The notes under the pieces: model-generated
Seen by the model: the letters and a program-made list of their open reading frames with translations, nothing else
Told to the model about the DNA's origin: nothing
The model's database searches: none
Position numbers and translations under genes: made by a program
From: Acanthacorydalis orientalis
Lineage: Eukaryota > Arthropoda > Insecta > Megaloptera > Corydalidae
Length of the DNA stretch: 64,000 nucleotides
Direction of reading: 5' to 3'
NCBI GenBank assembly: GCA_034766995.1
Contig: CM068317.1
Coordinates: 36,859,249 to 36,923,248, forward strand
In this document: piece after piece, positions 38,906 through 49,820 of the stretch
Layout of the letters: the number at the start of each line of letters is the position of its first letter
Position numbering within the stretch: position 1 is the first letter of the stretch

Positions 38906-39635
38906 GTAAAAATTTTCTTTGATATAAAAAAATATGTCAAACAGGTATTGATTAAGTATATGAGTATTAAAAAAATAATTGTCCTGGTAGTTTTTGTTCT
39001 TGTGGATCCCATGAATTTCTGTTTTCCATTGCTCGTTTCGACTCGGATATCATCTTTAAGAAAATTTTAGATAACTTCAGCAAAATTATTTTAATTACTT
39101 AAAATCTACATAAAGACGGAACACATACTGAAACTAGTAGTGGAAAACAAAAATTCAAATGATTCAAGAAGATGAAGTCCATTTAAATAACGCACTAATG
39201 GGATAATTGTTATAAAAATAAATAATTATATTTAAAAATTGCTGTACACAACAAATATTAATTTAAAAAGTATGTATTACGTTGTAATAATATTTATTAA
39301 CGTGCTTTTATTATTTTTTTTTTGATTATGTACATCTAAAAAAAATAATTGTACTGTCCAGACAATGAAATAATTTTTACTGAAAATAAGAACAAGAATG
39401 CAGACTTTAAATGAAATACAAAAAAGCACAGTTTATATATCGTCTTGAAATAGATCATACTATAAAACGGTATTTTCCAAAAATGATACTATCAGAATCT
39501 ATGATCAGAAAACACAAATACTGTTTACTATATATTAATATTATAAGTATGACAATTTATTTTACATGAAACAATAATATCATTTCGTTCTGCATCATTT
39601 ATAATACACTATGTAGTGAAAGGTTAAACAAAAGG
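38905..39635. other. AT-rich non-coding stretch
   Basis: Nothing recognised. Confidence 0.45.
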
Positions 39636-39639
39636 CAAT

Positions 39640-40020
39640 AAAACAAAAAAAAACTGATTTATAAACGTGACACCCAATTATGGTTATGTTCAAACTACTG
39701 AAACTTGTATGCTTTCTATGCAGTTATTTGCAGAATTGCACACACTCGCGAAAATAAACATTAAAACGACAATAGCAAAGCATTGCATTCAAGATTGTAT
39801 TATCTGAATGTATAGAATCGCCTGTTGCCTTGTCATTTTGTTGTTTTGACAAATGAACAAAGACGTCGGTGTTCTTTGCGTTTGCCATCACAGCCTGTGT
39901 TGGAATTTGCGAGAATAATAGGGGATGATCAGAGATAATTTTCATGTTCTGGATGTTGATTAATTATTGCCTCTGCGTTTTGGATTTCAATAGAATGCAG
40001 TCGCGTATTCGAATAAAAAA
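39640..40020. other. GC-richer island, possible regulatory element
   Basis: The 73-codon minus frame 39724-39945 is non-repetitive but resembles no family I know. CATCACAGCCTGTGTTGG lies near 39887. Confidence 0.25.
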
Positions 40021-40171
40021 TGTTTAGTTTTATATGATATTAAAGAGGGATTTCACTTAAGATTAAATTTAATGGTATGTATGCTCTTAACAATAACATA
40101 ATCACAAACATATATACGTGCCCAAATATATCTATCCCAAACACGCAGACATTAATTTATCCATCTATATC

Positions 40172-40172
40172 G

Positions 40173-40220
<48 letters not shown>
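40172..40220. repeat. TA/GA compound array
   Basis: TA passes directly into about 12 GA units at 40197. Confidence 0.95.
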
Positions 40221-40221
<1 letters not shown>

Positions 40222-40337
40222 AATTTCGTAGAATGAAATATAAGTAAGTATCCTTTGGTATCATTGGATTGAGAATTCATGGAGAGGATTTGATTCAATG
40301 ACGAATCAATATCAACAAAAGCATGAAAGATTCCTAT

Positions 40338-40357
40338 GTATATATATATATATATAC

Positions 40358-40449
<92 letters not shown>
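40338..40449. repeat. long interrupted TA array
   Basis: Over 110 bp with CATA and AAATA interruptions, followed by TGTATG units to about 40480. Confidence 0.95.
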
Positions 40450-40452
<3 letters not shown>

Positions 40453-40496
40453 TGTATGTACATGAATGTATGTATGTATGCTAATATAAATCTAAG

Positions 40497-40569
40497 GAAG
40501 ATGTGGTTTAGTGGTAGGCAAGACAGGGTAAAGACTAATGGTTCATAAGTTGAAATCTGGACTTATGAG
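40497..40569 (+). repeat. possible tRNA-derived SINE head
   Basis: TGGTTTAGTGG at 40504-40514 fits a pol III A box. GTTGAAATC at 40549-40557 resembles a B box with mismatches. The 44-bp offset equals that of a tRNA gene. It does not fold as a functional tRNA, and a SINE tail is not evident. Confidence 0.3.
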
Positions 40570-41035
40570 TAAATGATAGAGCATATTAGAGCAACACTGT
40601 GTATATTCATTAAAGAGTGATTTATTAAGATAATGTTGAATTTTAATAAACGTTGAGATTAAGTATATCCTACACGAGATAAAATAAGAAGACGCATAGC
40701 TTGGTTGTTTTGTATTTGAATAATGACTTATTAATCGATTTATTTAATTTTTTATTCTTAAGAGTTAAATACATTTAATCCGTATAAAATTAAATAAAGT
40801 GAGTATTTAGAACATACTATCGCATCAAATACAAGAAATTATATTAAATATTTTTCTTTACAGAAGTTTGGAAAATTTATTTTTAATGACTTTTAAATAT
40901 ATAGGTATATATTCCATTTTTGTATTAAAGGTCTTTAAGAAAACTTTCATACTTAATCATAGATATGATATATTGTCAATTGTTTTTTTATACTAATTTT
41001 TAATTAAATTAAAAAAAATATCATAGTATAATATC
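40570..41035. other. AT-rich non-coding stretch
   Basis: Nothing recognised. Confidence 0.45.
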
Positions 41036-41037
41036 TC

Positions 41038-41073
41038 AAATATATATATATTATATATATATATATATATATA
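41038..41073. repeat. TA array
   Basis: Two TA runs separated by one TT phase slip at 41051. Confidence 0.9.
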
Positions 41074-41672
41074 ATTTTTGTATAATATGTATTTAGGGGC
41101 TTAGTGTAAATATTTAAATAAAATATTTTTTTTGAAAAAGTTCTTACAATATTTTCTTTTTTTATTTATATTATTTTAAATTACTTCAAGTCATATTGAA
41201 TACTTGAAATAACCACTTTTTTCTAAGAAATATTATAAATTTATTTTCTTATAAAAAAGTTGGTTATAAACTGAAGTATATCATCCAACAGACAATATGT
41301 AATTCTGTAAATGTAAAATTATATTTTGAAAAATTGTTACTGTAAAAATTGTTATTGTTACTGTCAATTCATAAATAGTTAGAAATTTTAAATGAGATTC
41401 TTAAAAATTTAAATAAAAACATTTTGATTTTTAACTATCTTTTTTGATGAAGCAATGAAACATTTTTTTTTGTCATTTTGTATTGAATTCTTTACAAAGG
41501 AATAAAAATGGAAGTTAATTAGATAAGATATTTTAGGTACTACTATTGTTTGGTTTAATTTTATTAAGTTCCTTTCAACATTAATTTAATTTTGAAATTT
41601 TAAATTGAATTTGTATTAAGTTTATAATCAAATTCTTGATCTCTTCTCTACTCTCTTTCTGTCTTTCTCTGT
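41074..41672. other. AT-rich non-coding stretch
   Basis: Ends in a CTCTTCTCTACTCTCTTTC pyrimidine tract; nothing else seen. Confidence 0.45.

Positions 41673-41724
<52 letters not shown>
41673..41724. repeat. TA array
   Basis: One CA interruption; preceded by a CT-rich tract. Confidence 0.95.
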
Positions 41725-41728
<4 letters not shown>

Positions 41729-41779
41729 CGCATACATTTTTAAGTTTTTAAATAAAAAATGTATAAAATAGTTTCATAC

Positions 41780-42370
41780 ATGAATATCACTAACAGCAAA
41801 TTGAATACATCACTCAACCTATGTAGTACATCTTAATACATAGAGGAAAATTGAATGTAACTTGCCACAAATGTGACAAGTATTAAAACCAGTGCCATGT
41901 GTTAACCACGTCTCAAACATGAATTAAATATGTACAATTGAGGTAACTATGTACCTATATTATATGTGCTTTTCTATAATGACGGTCTGTATTGAGGTTA
42001 TTAAAACACGGGATTAACGAGCGTCAACTGCAAAGGTTATTTGATTTATAAGTCTCAGAATTTGTAACACCGAATATGCTTAACGTTAATGGGCCAAGTT
42101 CGTAAAACAAGATTATTATAAAGTTATGAATTATCGTTAAAATTTGATGGCAAGATTACGACCGTAATATAATTCTAAGAAAAGGCTTATGTTTTACTGT
42201 AAAGACAATACGGGTATTGCGAATGTAAGATGTCAAATATACATATATTTTCTTGTAATACGATACACGTATACCTTGTAACATAATAAAATATCATATT
42301 AATTAATTGGTTTCTTTCGCTTACTGGAACTGTGCTCGTTAGATCGTTTCAACAAAATTTGTATATTGTG
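41780..42370. other. mixed-composition stretch, possible regulatory element
   Basis: Moderately less AT-rich, with scattered CpGs (ACGAGCGTCAAC near 42017). No open frame. Confidence 0.2.
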
Positions 42371-42854
42371 GTTCGTTTAATAAATACTTATTTATAAATA
42401 TAGTTACTGACTCTTAATAATTTTTTTACAAAATAATAAAAATGACTGCATTCAATTATTTACAGCTTTAAATGGAAATGGTTTAAAATTATTTACATAT
42501 TTTCAATATAAAAAAACCATTATAGTTTTATCTCAACCTGTTTTTTGGAATCAAAATATTATTAGATAAGATATATAAATAAAACAGTAATATTAAATAT
42601 AATTATAAATTAGAAACCTGTGTTATCTTATACACACCTGATGTAATTAAAACAGACATATTAAAGGGAAATAGACATTACTCTTGGCATGATATTAAGC
42701 TTATTTGACAGTAATCTGTTAGTTTTTATACAGAAACTAACAGTATAACTTTCATATTATCTAATTATGTTTGAAATATTATACGTGTTTAATATTTACT
42801 AATTACAAAAAAGTGTTTGTATATACTGAATTTTCTTTCTAAATGTTATATTCG

Positions 42855-42857
<3 letters not shown>
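42371..42857. other. AT-rich non-coding stretch
   Basis: Nothing recognised. Confidence 0.45.
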
Positions 42858-42925
<68 letters not shown>

Positions 42926-42943
42926 ATATGTATATATATATAT
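42858..42943. repeat. TA array with interruptions
   Basis: A TT slip near 42894 and TGTATG units near 42917 interrupt it. It abuts the tail of the LINE fragment. Confidence 0.95.
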
Positions 42944-42944
42944 A

Positions 42945-43307
42945 ATTATTATTATCATCATCATCACCATCAGTCTCATTCGATCCACTGCCAGATGAAT
43001 GACGTTTCCAAAACTTTTCAGTTCAAACCATTCAATGCTTCTCTATGTATAATTTTTTTAATACATTTTCATACAGCCTTATCCCATCTATTCATTAGTC
43101 TTTTTCTGGGTCTTTTAAATGTCTTGATTTGCAATTATGATTTTTTTTGTACATAGATTTCCTTCTCAACTTACACATTTTCATTTATAACTCTTCATAA
43201 TTCTTATTATGTCTGTAACTCCAATTTGTTTTCGTATCCATTCTAATCTTCTCTTATGTACATTTGTAATTCCCAACATACTTCTCTTTCGACACTTCTC
43301 TGCGCTG

Positions 43308-43312
<5 letters not shown>
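42945..43312 (-). pseudogene. RTE-type LINE 3' end fragment
   Basis: Read on the minus strand from 43312, the conceptual product contains [20 protein letters not shown] then [17 protein letters not shown]. These match the ERxMLGI...EWIR..T.VTDVI..I.KLKW block at the C-terminus of RTE-clade (BovB-related) LINE reverse-transcriptase proteins. After a stop where the family has Trp, and a frameshift, KRPRKRLMNRWDKAV corresponds to the conserved GRP..RW.DDI segment. The element ends in a (TGA)n(TAA)n trinucleotide tail at 42944-42973, as RTE elements end in short tandem repeats. The upstream RT and endonuclease are absent: the left part stops at a TA array, a classic 5' truncation. Several stops; non-functional. 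Confidence 0.82.
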
Positions 43313-43378
<66 letters not shown>

Positions 43379-43410
43379 GAGAGAGAGAGAGTGAAAGGGA
43401 GAGAGATTGT
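43308..43410. repeat. TA/GA compound array
   Basis: About 65 bp of TA, then CAGA and GA units with GTGAAAGG interruptions. Confidence 0.95.
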
Positions 43411-43422
43411 CAATCATCATGG

Positions 43423-43425
<3 letters not shown>

Positions 43426-43481
<56 letters not shown>
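43426..43481. repeat. TA array
   Basis: Pure TA. Flanks CATGGCTAATA and TATTAACTATG are reverse complements at 9 of 11 positions. Confidence 0.95.
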
Positions 43482-43484
<3 letters not shown>

Positions 43485-43865
43485 CTATGTGTTAAGAACA
43501 GTAAAATAGATTAATATTAATTTCCATTCCTCGCCGAAATGTGCATACACACATGTAATTTTGAGAATGAACAAAAATAAATTATTGATCAAGGGTGAAA
43601 ATATTAAATTAGACCAAATAGGTTATGTTTTTGTACTTGGAACAGAAACCTCTCATTTTTGTAGAAATAAAAATCTCAAAAAACATTCTAGACCTTTATA
43701 GAGAATTATAAATTTTGAGTTATTGTCAGATACTCACTAAAGAATTCTCTGTACCTTCTGAAAACTAGTATAGTAGCTGACTACACGAGAAACTACTGAT
43801 TTACGAGTTACATTTTACACAGATTATTTGTGTATAATTTGTAAATTTCTATTATTTATCAGAGA
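43482..43865. other. non-coding stretch
   Basis: Nothing recognised. Confidence 0.4.
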
Positions 43866-43867
43866 AC

Positions 43868-43939
43868 GAACGTCAGCGAATGTAAGGTGAAGCCCTCCGA
43901 GTGTCAGCTAGCGTAGCGAGTAGGGGGCAGAGGCCTGTG
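43868..43939 (+). mobile_element. Helitron-like 3' terminus, decayed
   Basis: GTGAAGCCCTCCGAGTGTCA is followed by GCTAGCGTAGCGAGTAGGGG and GCAGAGGCC. This matches the 20650-20699 and 53739-53804 copies. The terminus reads CCTGTG before T, so CTRR is mutated in this copy. 5' boundary unknown. Confidence 0.45.
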
Positions 43940-43940
43940 T

Positions 43941-44347
43941 TCATTTAAAAATAACATTTGTATTCAACTGCGAAGAGAACAAAAGAGTGATCTAAGAAAA
44001 AGAAAAATGGATAATAGTAAATAAATAAATTTAATATTAAATAAATATATTTTTTGTTTATATTCATTAATTATTTGTAGTAATCTAAACAAAGATTTTA
44101 AATTAAATCAAAAATATTCCATAAACTAACAGTAAAGTTTTAATTAATAAATAATCTATATTTATTAATGATATTTACACATAAATAAAATTATGCATTA
44201 GACTTTTCAACAGTTAAAACTAATTACGACTATTTAATGAAAGTTTCAGCGCGTATTATTATTTAATCGCTGAAATATATCTGTATGGACATAAATCGTT
44301 TTACGTAATGTAAAATATATTGAAATTTATCCAAATTAGATCTCTAT

Positions 44348-44353
<6 letters not shown>
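43941..44353. other. AT-rich non-coding stretch
   Basis: Nothing recognised. Confidence 0.45.
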
Positions 44354-44411
<58 letters not shown>

Positions 44412-44435
44412 GTATGTATGTATGTATACACACAT
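44354..44435. repeat. TA array with TGTA tail
   Basis: Pure TA to 44408, then TGTATG repeats and ACACACATG. Confidence 0.95.
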
Positions 44436-44454
44436 GTATTTTCTTATATAGAGA

Positions 44455-44720
44455 AGAAAATAGAACAGTATATAGTCAAATGTTCATAAAGCATATATGT
44501 GGCGAACGCGACACAAAGCTCACGAAAGCTCATAACGTGGCTTACAGTGCATTAAGAATTCCGTTTCTGAAAGCAGAAGCCTATAGTCGTTATTACATTG
44601 CAACAAATTGTACGAGATAGATGTTACAATAAGTACGTTAATTAAGACCCGTGTATAGGATTTGTGTGTCTATAAATACATGTTTGTGTCTCGTTCGAGC
44701 TTTTAATCATTTCACATATT
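44455..44720. other. GC-richer island, possible regulatory element
   Basis: It contains GGCGAACGCGACAC near 44501 and two AGCTCA/AAAGCTCA copies near 44516-44531. The 68-codon plus frame 44414-44620 starts in the TGTA repeat and is probably chance. Confidence 0.25.
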
Positions 44721-45390
44721 TCGTATATGAGTTATATAGAATGATGTACTGATGAATTATTAAACGATTCGTTTAACGATTGAGTGAAATTATATGACAT
44801 TAAAACATGTTTAAAAATAAATACATATTTAAAATTCTATTTGAAAATAATTAAACTGTTTTCATACAATTTTAAATAATCTACAGTTCGTATCAATTAA
44901 AATTTAAATAATTTTTTTTCAAAGTGTACAAAGGTAAAAGTTTCATATATCTCTTTTTTCGTGTATTAGTTGGTTAATTTATGTAAAAATAAACGATTTA
45001 ATACAGAACGATTTACATAAAAAATATTCTTTTATTAATGAAAATAGTTTTTAATCAAAAAAATGTAACAGAAAATATTGTTTAAATAACATTCTCGGTG
45101 CGAGAAAGTTGGTTGGTATTGGGATTTTAGAGCACTTCGATCGATGCGATAAAATAAAATATATATTTCAAATAACAAATTTAATAAATAAAAGATACGA
45201 AACTAATTATTTATTATATGTGGTATAAACGGGTATAAATATGTAAATCGAGTATTCGAACATTTTTATATACACACATGTATGTATAATATCAGTATAT
45301 TTGTGTATATCTGTGTTTATACAAAACATAGTATATTTATTCAGCGGAATATAAAATCAAGAAAAAGTATATTTATCTGTTACGAAATAC
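44721..45390. other. AT-rich non-coding stretch
   Basis: Nothing recognised. Confidence 0.45.
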
Positions 45391-45394
45391 GTTA

Positions 45395-45785
45395 GCCACA
45401 ACAAAAAGATCATTTAAATAAATCTGTTCGTGAGACCAACATCAGCCATCATAATACCAGCTGCTATGGCAGCACTGTAACGTAAACATATATACACAGA
45501 TTCAAGAAAGATCAGATATCAAGAGGCGAGGCTTTTGAAGATTTCCCTCCATATGTGACAGAACATAATATTTCCCCGCATGACATTGTGCGAACATGCT
45601 TTCCTCTGCGGTGGTCGGCAACATCACCATTGGGCCTTTGATGTTTCCTTCTTTTCCCGTTACGCTGTCTCTCTTTTTTCTATACATCCACATATCACTT
45701 TCACGTACGCATCCTTTCTCTATACGGGCGGAAAACAGAACCGGATCGACATTTAAGGGAAGAGTGTGAAGTCAGAAAAATCTTA
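45395..45785. other. GC-richer island, possible exon or regulatory element
   Basis: The minus-strand frame 45502-45693 (63 codons) has non-repetitive, mixed composition (for example GPMVMLPTTAEESMF), unlike most frames here. No family is recognised. The island also contains ATACGGGCGGAAAAC near 45722. Equally compatible with regulatory DNA. Confidence 0.25.
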
Positions 45786-45789
45786 TTAT

Positions 45790-46594
45790 GACGATCAATA
45801 ATTTTTACTGTTTAGAATACATAGAAAGAGTACGATTTACTAATAAATACACTTTATATTATTCTCAAAGTTTTATATTTAGAAATATATATTTTTAATG
45901 AAAGTAAATATATGTTAATTAAAAAAATATCAATTATATTTATTATTGGAATTAAAATTTATATTTTTTTCTAAATTAAATAACAAATTTACTCAACACT
46001 TTTAAGAATTAAAATGAATTACATTTTCAAAATTAAACAAATTTCTTAATTCAATAATTCAATTATATACGAAAGTCTAATTTAACTTCAAAAATATTAA
46101 AATAAAAAACTTTTTTACTAATTATTATAACAAACATATTTTACAATTCAATAAAAAAAAAACACAAAAATTTTGAATACCATTTCAAAATAATTAAATT
46201 ATCTAAATTGGAAAAATGAAATTAAAAAAACATGTTTCAAAATAAAACGATGATACATAAGTGCATTTTATTGATGATTGAAATGGGCTCGTATAATAAA
46301 TATGTACTTAACTATACTATTTTTATTATTTACTTTTAAATAAAATAAAATAAAACTATTATCAAGAAGGAGATAAGAGTTAAATATCGATTTTCATTAC
46401 AAAATAACAAATTTAATAAGATAAAAGCATAATACTGTAGACTGTAACCGCGGACAGTGTGACAATTTAGTTTGTAGATTGAGAAAACCACTTGACATTC
46501 TTTCACGTCTGGTTATTTCAAGTTCCTTGAAAGTAACGATTTTGATGCCTTTTACTAGGGTGTTAAAATTTTTACGTTGGAATTTTCATCGTAC

Positions 46595-46595
<1 letters not shown>
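45790..46595. other. AT-rich non-coding stretch
   Basis: Nothing recognised apart from a slightly GC-richer patch near 46440-46580. Confidence 0.45.
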
Positions 46596-46598
<3 letters not shown>

Positions 46599-46643
<45 letters not shown>

Positions 46644-46646
46644 TAC
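46599..46646. repeat. TA array
   Basis: Pure TA to 46637, then CATATATAC. Confidence 0.95.
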
Positions 46647-46649
46647 AAA

Positions 46650-47380
46650 TTCATACATTGTCTTACAAATATCTAGGTTACGGAGAAAACAATTTGCTGA
46701 TTCAAGTTTGTACGACTTCATAAATATCTAATAGAAATTTATATACTATCTACGATAAAGTTCAATGTATATCAAACTTAACCCTGTGCGTTTCTAATAT
46801 AGTTTAGAAGTTATGAGCAATATAAATTTATTCGCCGATTAACAAAGAAATATACATTAAACAGCATTAGTGAGAAAATGGTTGATAGTACATGCTATTA
46901 TATATATTTGGATATTATTTCCACGCGATTTAATGTTAATATATGAGAAAAATAAAAAATGAGAAGTGTTTGAAAAGTATTTTTATGCTTAAGTGTGTAA
47001 GAAATGTGTAGACATGATACAAATTAAGTATAAATAGGGTTTGTAACATGAAAAACAATTTTTTTCACTGAAGTAATTCTACTTATTTTTAGACAACCTG
47101 ATACTTTCAGGAAATAATTATATGGGTAAGCATGTACGAGTATTATGAGTGTTTTTTTTTTTAATAAAAGATACAATGGTTTAGCGTATAAAAATATAAA
47201 GGTTTAAAAATAAAAATTATCTTGATTTCATTTATTTTTGTCTATAGTTATGTTTTATTTTAAATTTTATAAAAATCACTACTTGTGTTTTAATCCCTTC
47301 ACAAAAGACATTTGCTGAACAATAATTTTCATACTTGAAAACTGCATAATGATAAATTTAAAAAATATATGTTCTGATTA
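46650..47380. other. AT-rich non-coding stretch
   Basis: Nothing recognised. Confidence 0.45.
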
Positions 47381-47389
47381 CATACATAC

Positions 47390-47431
<42 letters not shown>
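47381..47431. repeat. CATA/TA compound array
   Basis: CATACATACA passes into ATATAATATA and pure TA. Confidence 0.92.
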
Positions 47432-47434
<3 letters not shown>

Positions 47435-47855
47435 TTTAAAAAATAAATTTATTAAAAAGTATTAAACTATTATTTGCGTGCTTGTTAAATATTGTTTCCC
47501 TGCTATTTTACTAATAAAAATATCAAAGATTTATACATAAATATTAATAAATAAATATTCCTATAGATTTTGAGATAATTGATAGTCAACTATAACTATT
47601 TTTTGTTTTCAAATTATCTTTAATCAGAAATTAATAGTAAAGTAAAGTAATTTTTCGATTAAAAAATGTAATTGTTGTAATTCTGAAATTACTATCTTTT
47701 TATAAGATGTTTACTTATCTGTCAATATTTTTTAAGTGATTTTAAAAATCAATGAATTTATGATTTAATAACCGATTTTGCACATTTACAAAAAATTAAC
47801 TTATAAGATTTTCAATTATAAAAAAAAATCCAAAAATATGAAAATGCAAGTACGA
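47432..47855. other. AT-rich non-coding stretch
   Basis: Nothing recognised. Confidence 0.45.
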
Positions 47856-47859
47856 AATG

Positions 47860-48200
47860 AGTGATACCGGACCTGAAAGTCACACATAGCACATATTTGC
47901 ACAAATACACACATCAACGTCTTTGTATATGTGTGCTATGTCAGCTTTTTTTAATAAATCGCCTGTCTTCCAAACACGATCGCCTCTTTATCAATTGACG
48001 CAACAGTTTTTTTTTGCTTCTGCGGAAGGATTGGTTTCGGTATCGTAAGGTTGTCTAAATTTAAATCAGGGACCCTTTTCTCTAAAGTTAAAGCAATCTT
48101 TCCGAAGACCGAATTACATACAAGTTATTTATTACACGGGTTTTTCACTAGTTTCAAAGACTGTAAAAAAGGTACTCGGGTTTGATTTCAGACAAGTTGT
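47860..48200. other. GC-richer island with imperfect hairpin
   Basis: It begins with the hairpin at 47878-47945 and continues through CACGATCGCCTC near 47976 and CTTCTGCGGAAGG near 48017. No open frame. Confidence 0.3.
47878..47945. other. 68-nt imperfect hairpin, miRNA-precursor-like
   Basis: ACATAGCACA (about 47884-47893) pairs exactly with TGTGCTATGT (about 47932-47941). Further pairing ACAAA/TTTGT towards the loop, across an internal bulge, and AG/CT at the base give a stem of pre-miRNA-like size. The arms are not simple repeats. No known miRNA is claimed. Confidence 0.25.
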
Positions 48201-48360
48201 AAAATTAAATTGATGTCGCGTTTTACATTTTGTTTCCTTATGTATATGGGTTTCCTTTCGTGGTTCTAGAAAATTTAAATAATTATCGAATCAGTTTTAT
48301 TACATACGGGTCAAAAACATTTTTGGTTAAAAAAATATTTTCGTATAATCTTTTGTACTT

Positions 48361-48361
48361 A

Positions 48362-48449
<88 letters not shown>

Positions 48450-48472
48450 TTTTGAGAGAGAGAAAGAGTAAA
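48361..48472. repeat. TA/GA compound array
   Basis: Three TA blocks separated by CA steps, then GA units from 48430 with a TTTT interruption. Confidence 0.95.
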
Positions 48473-48474
48473 TT

Positions 48475-49300
48475 TATACTGAAGCGAAAAATAATTTCTT
48501 TTATTTAAAAAAATAAGAAACAGAATACTAAATTTATTAAATTTGAAAAATTGACATCTTTAATACTTTTGTTTATTTTAAACTTAAATATTTTTGTATT
48601 TATAAAATTATAATCTTAATAGAAAATCTGCACTAGAAATAAAAAAATGAAAATTTTCTGCAACAAAAACATGATATTTCATTTCATAGATTGAAAAGTG
48701 ATTCAAAAATGATTTCTCTATATCTATTATTAAAATAATAACTAATAAAAAATACAATGATTTCAAATCAATCAAGTTTTTTGATATAAATATATGATTT
48801 TTTATTAAAATTAATCGACTTATAGTGAAATTCTATAAAAATTTGATCTTCTGTTTTAATGCTAATAGTATTTCAAGATCTAAAATTAATTTTCTATTAA
48901 ATTATAAAAAATGAATAGATGAAGTGTTGATAAAACTGCATAAACGTAAATTTAATCAAAATTAATGATATTTGAAAAAAATAAATACATTATGAACACA
49001 ACATATAAAACAATTAGTATAATTATTAATACCATTTCTAAAAAGTTTGATTGCAAAGAAACAGATTTGTTTCAAGATACGAGAATATTTAATGTAATAT
49101 CATTAATCAATCCAGAAATAAAAGATTCAAACTGTTCATCTTATTATATTAGCATAAATACTTATTTCAATAGCAATAAAATATTATTTACATTGGTACT
49201 CAGTGCGATAATTTTCTTAATTACATCAATTTCAATTACAGCAGAACCATAAAAACTAAATCAATTTGAAATAAACATAACACCATGTATTTTTTAGTGC
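48475..49300. other. AT-rich non-coding stretch with a 95-codon frame
   Basis: The plus frame 48965-49252 ends in a hydrophobic segment (about residues 72-91) but its AT-driven composition (Ile, Asn, Ser, Lys) and lack of any family suggest chance. Confidence 0.4.
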
Positions 49301-49304
49301 AATT

Positions 49305-49820
49305 AGAATTATTCAATCCACAGTTCGTTCAGAAGCGCATGTCGCCAATTCTCGCCAGAAATATCAATTTCATATTCGCGACATGATTTTTTGTGTTACC
49401 TTTAGTTCAATTCCATTACGCTATGACTTGCTTTGTATTTTATTTATGATTTAATTCAATTAGTTTTACGTTGTGTTTTATGGCCGCAGACTTCATTTAA
49501 TGGAAGCTAAAGCCTAGGTCGTAAAGACAGTGCAGCCATTCTATTAAGTAAATGCTCGTTGGTTATGGGTTCAAGTAAATAGGCTGTCTTGTATGCAAAA
49601 CATACTAAAAGGTGCTAACTTCACTATTAAACTTAACTAACGTAATGGAAATTCGATTTCTTAAAGGGAACGTGGCAGACGAGTTTTCTTGAAACGACGC
49701 GTATGCGTTTTTGTGCTAATTTTGTTTCTTATGGGAATCGTAACAAAGTTGCTTTTATTTTCACGTTACATACATCGGTTTCGAACCGCAATATACTAAG
49801 TTTATTTGCAAATATATACG
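49305..49820. other. GC-richer island, possible regulatory element
   Basis: Non-repetitive sequence with CGTTCAGAAGCGCATGTCGC near 49325, ATGGCCGCAGAC near 49480, CGACGCGTATGCG near 49695 and GGTTTCGAACCG near 49776 (a 12-bp dyad). No frame over 60 codons. A conserved non-coding element is a reasonable guess. Confidence 0.28.

Noticed and set aside
48965..49252. 95-codon frame with a C-terminal hydrophobic segment, as a tail-anchored protein
   Set aside because: The AT-driven composition and absence of any family or context make chance more likely.
49505..49580. GGGTTCAAGT near 49568 as a tRNA or SINE B box
   Set aside because: The A-box candidate is poor, the spacing is off and no cloverleaf can be drawn.
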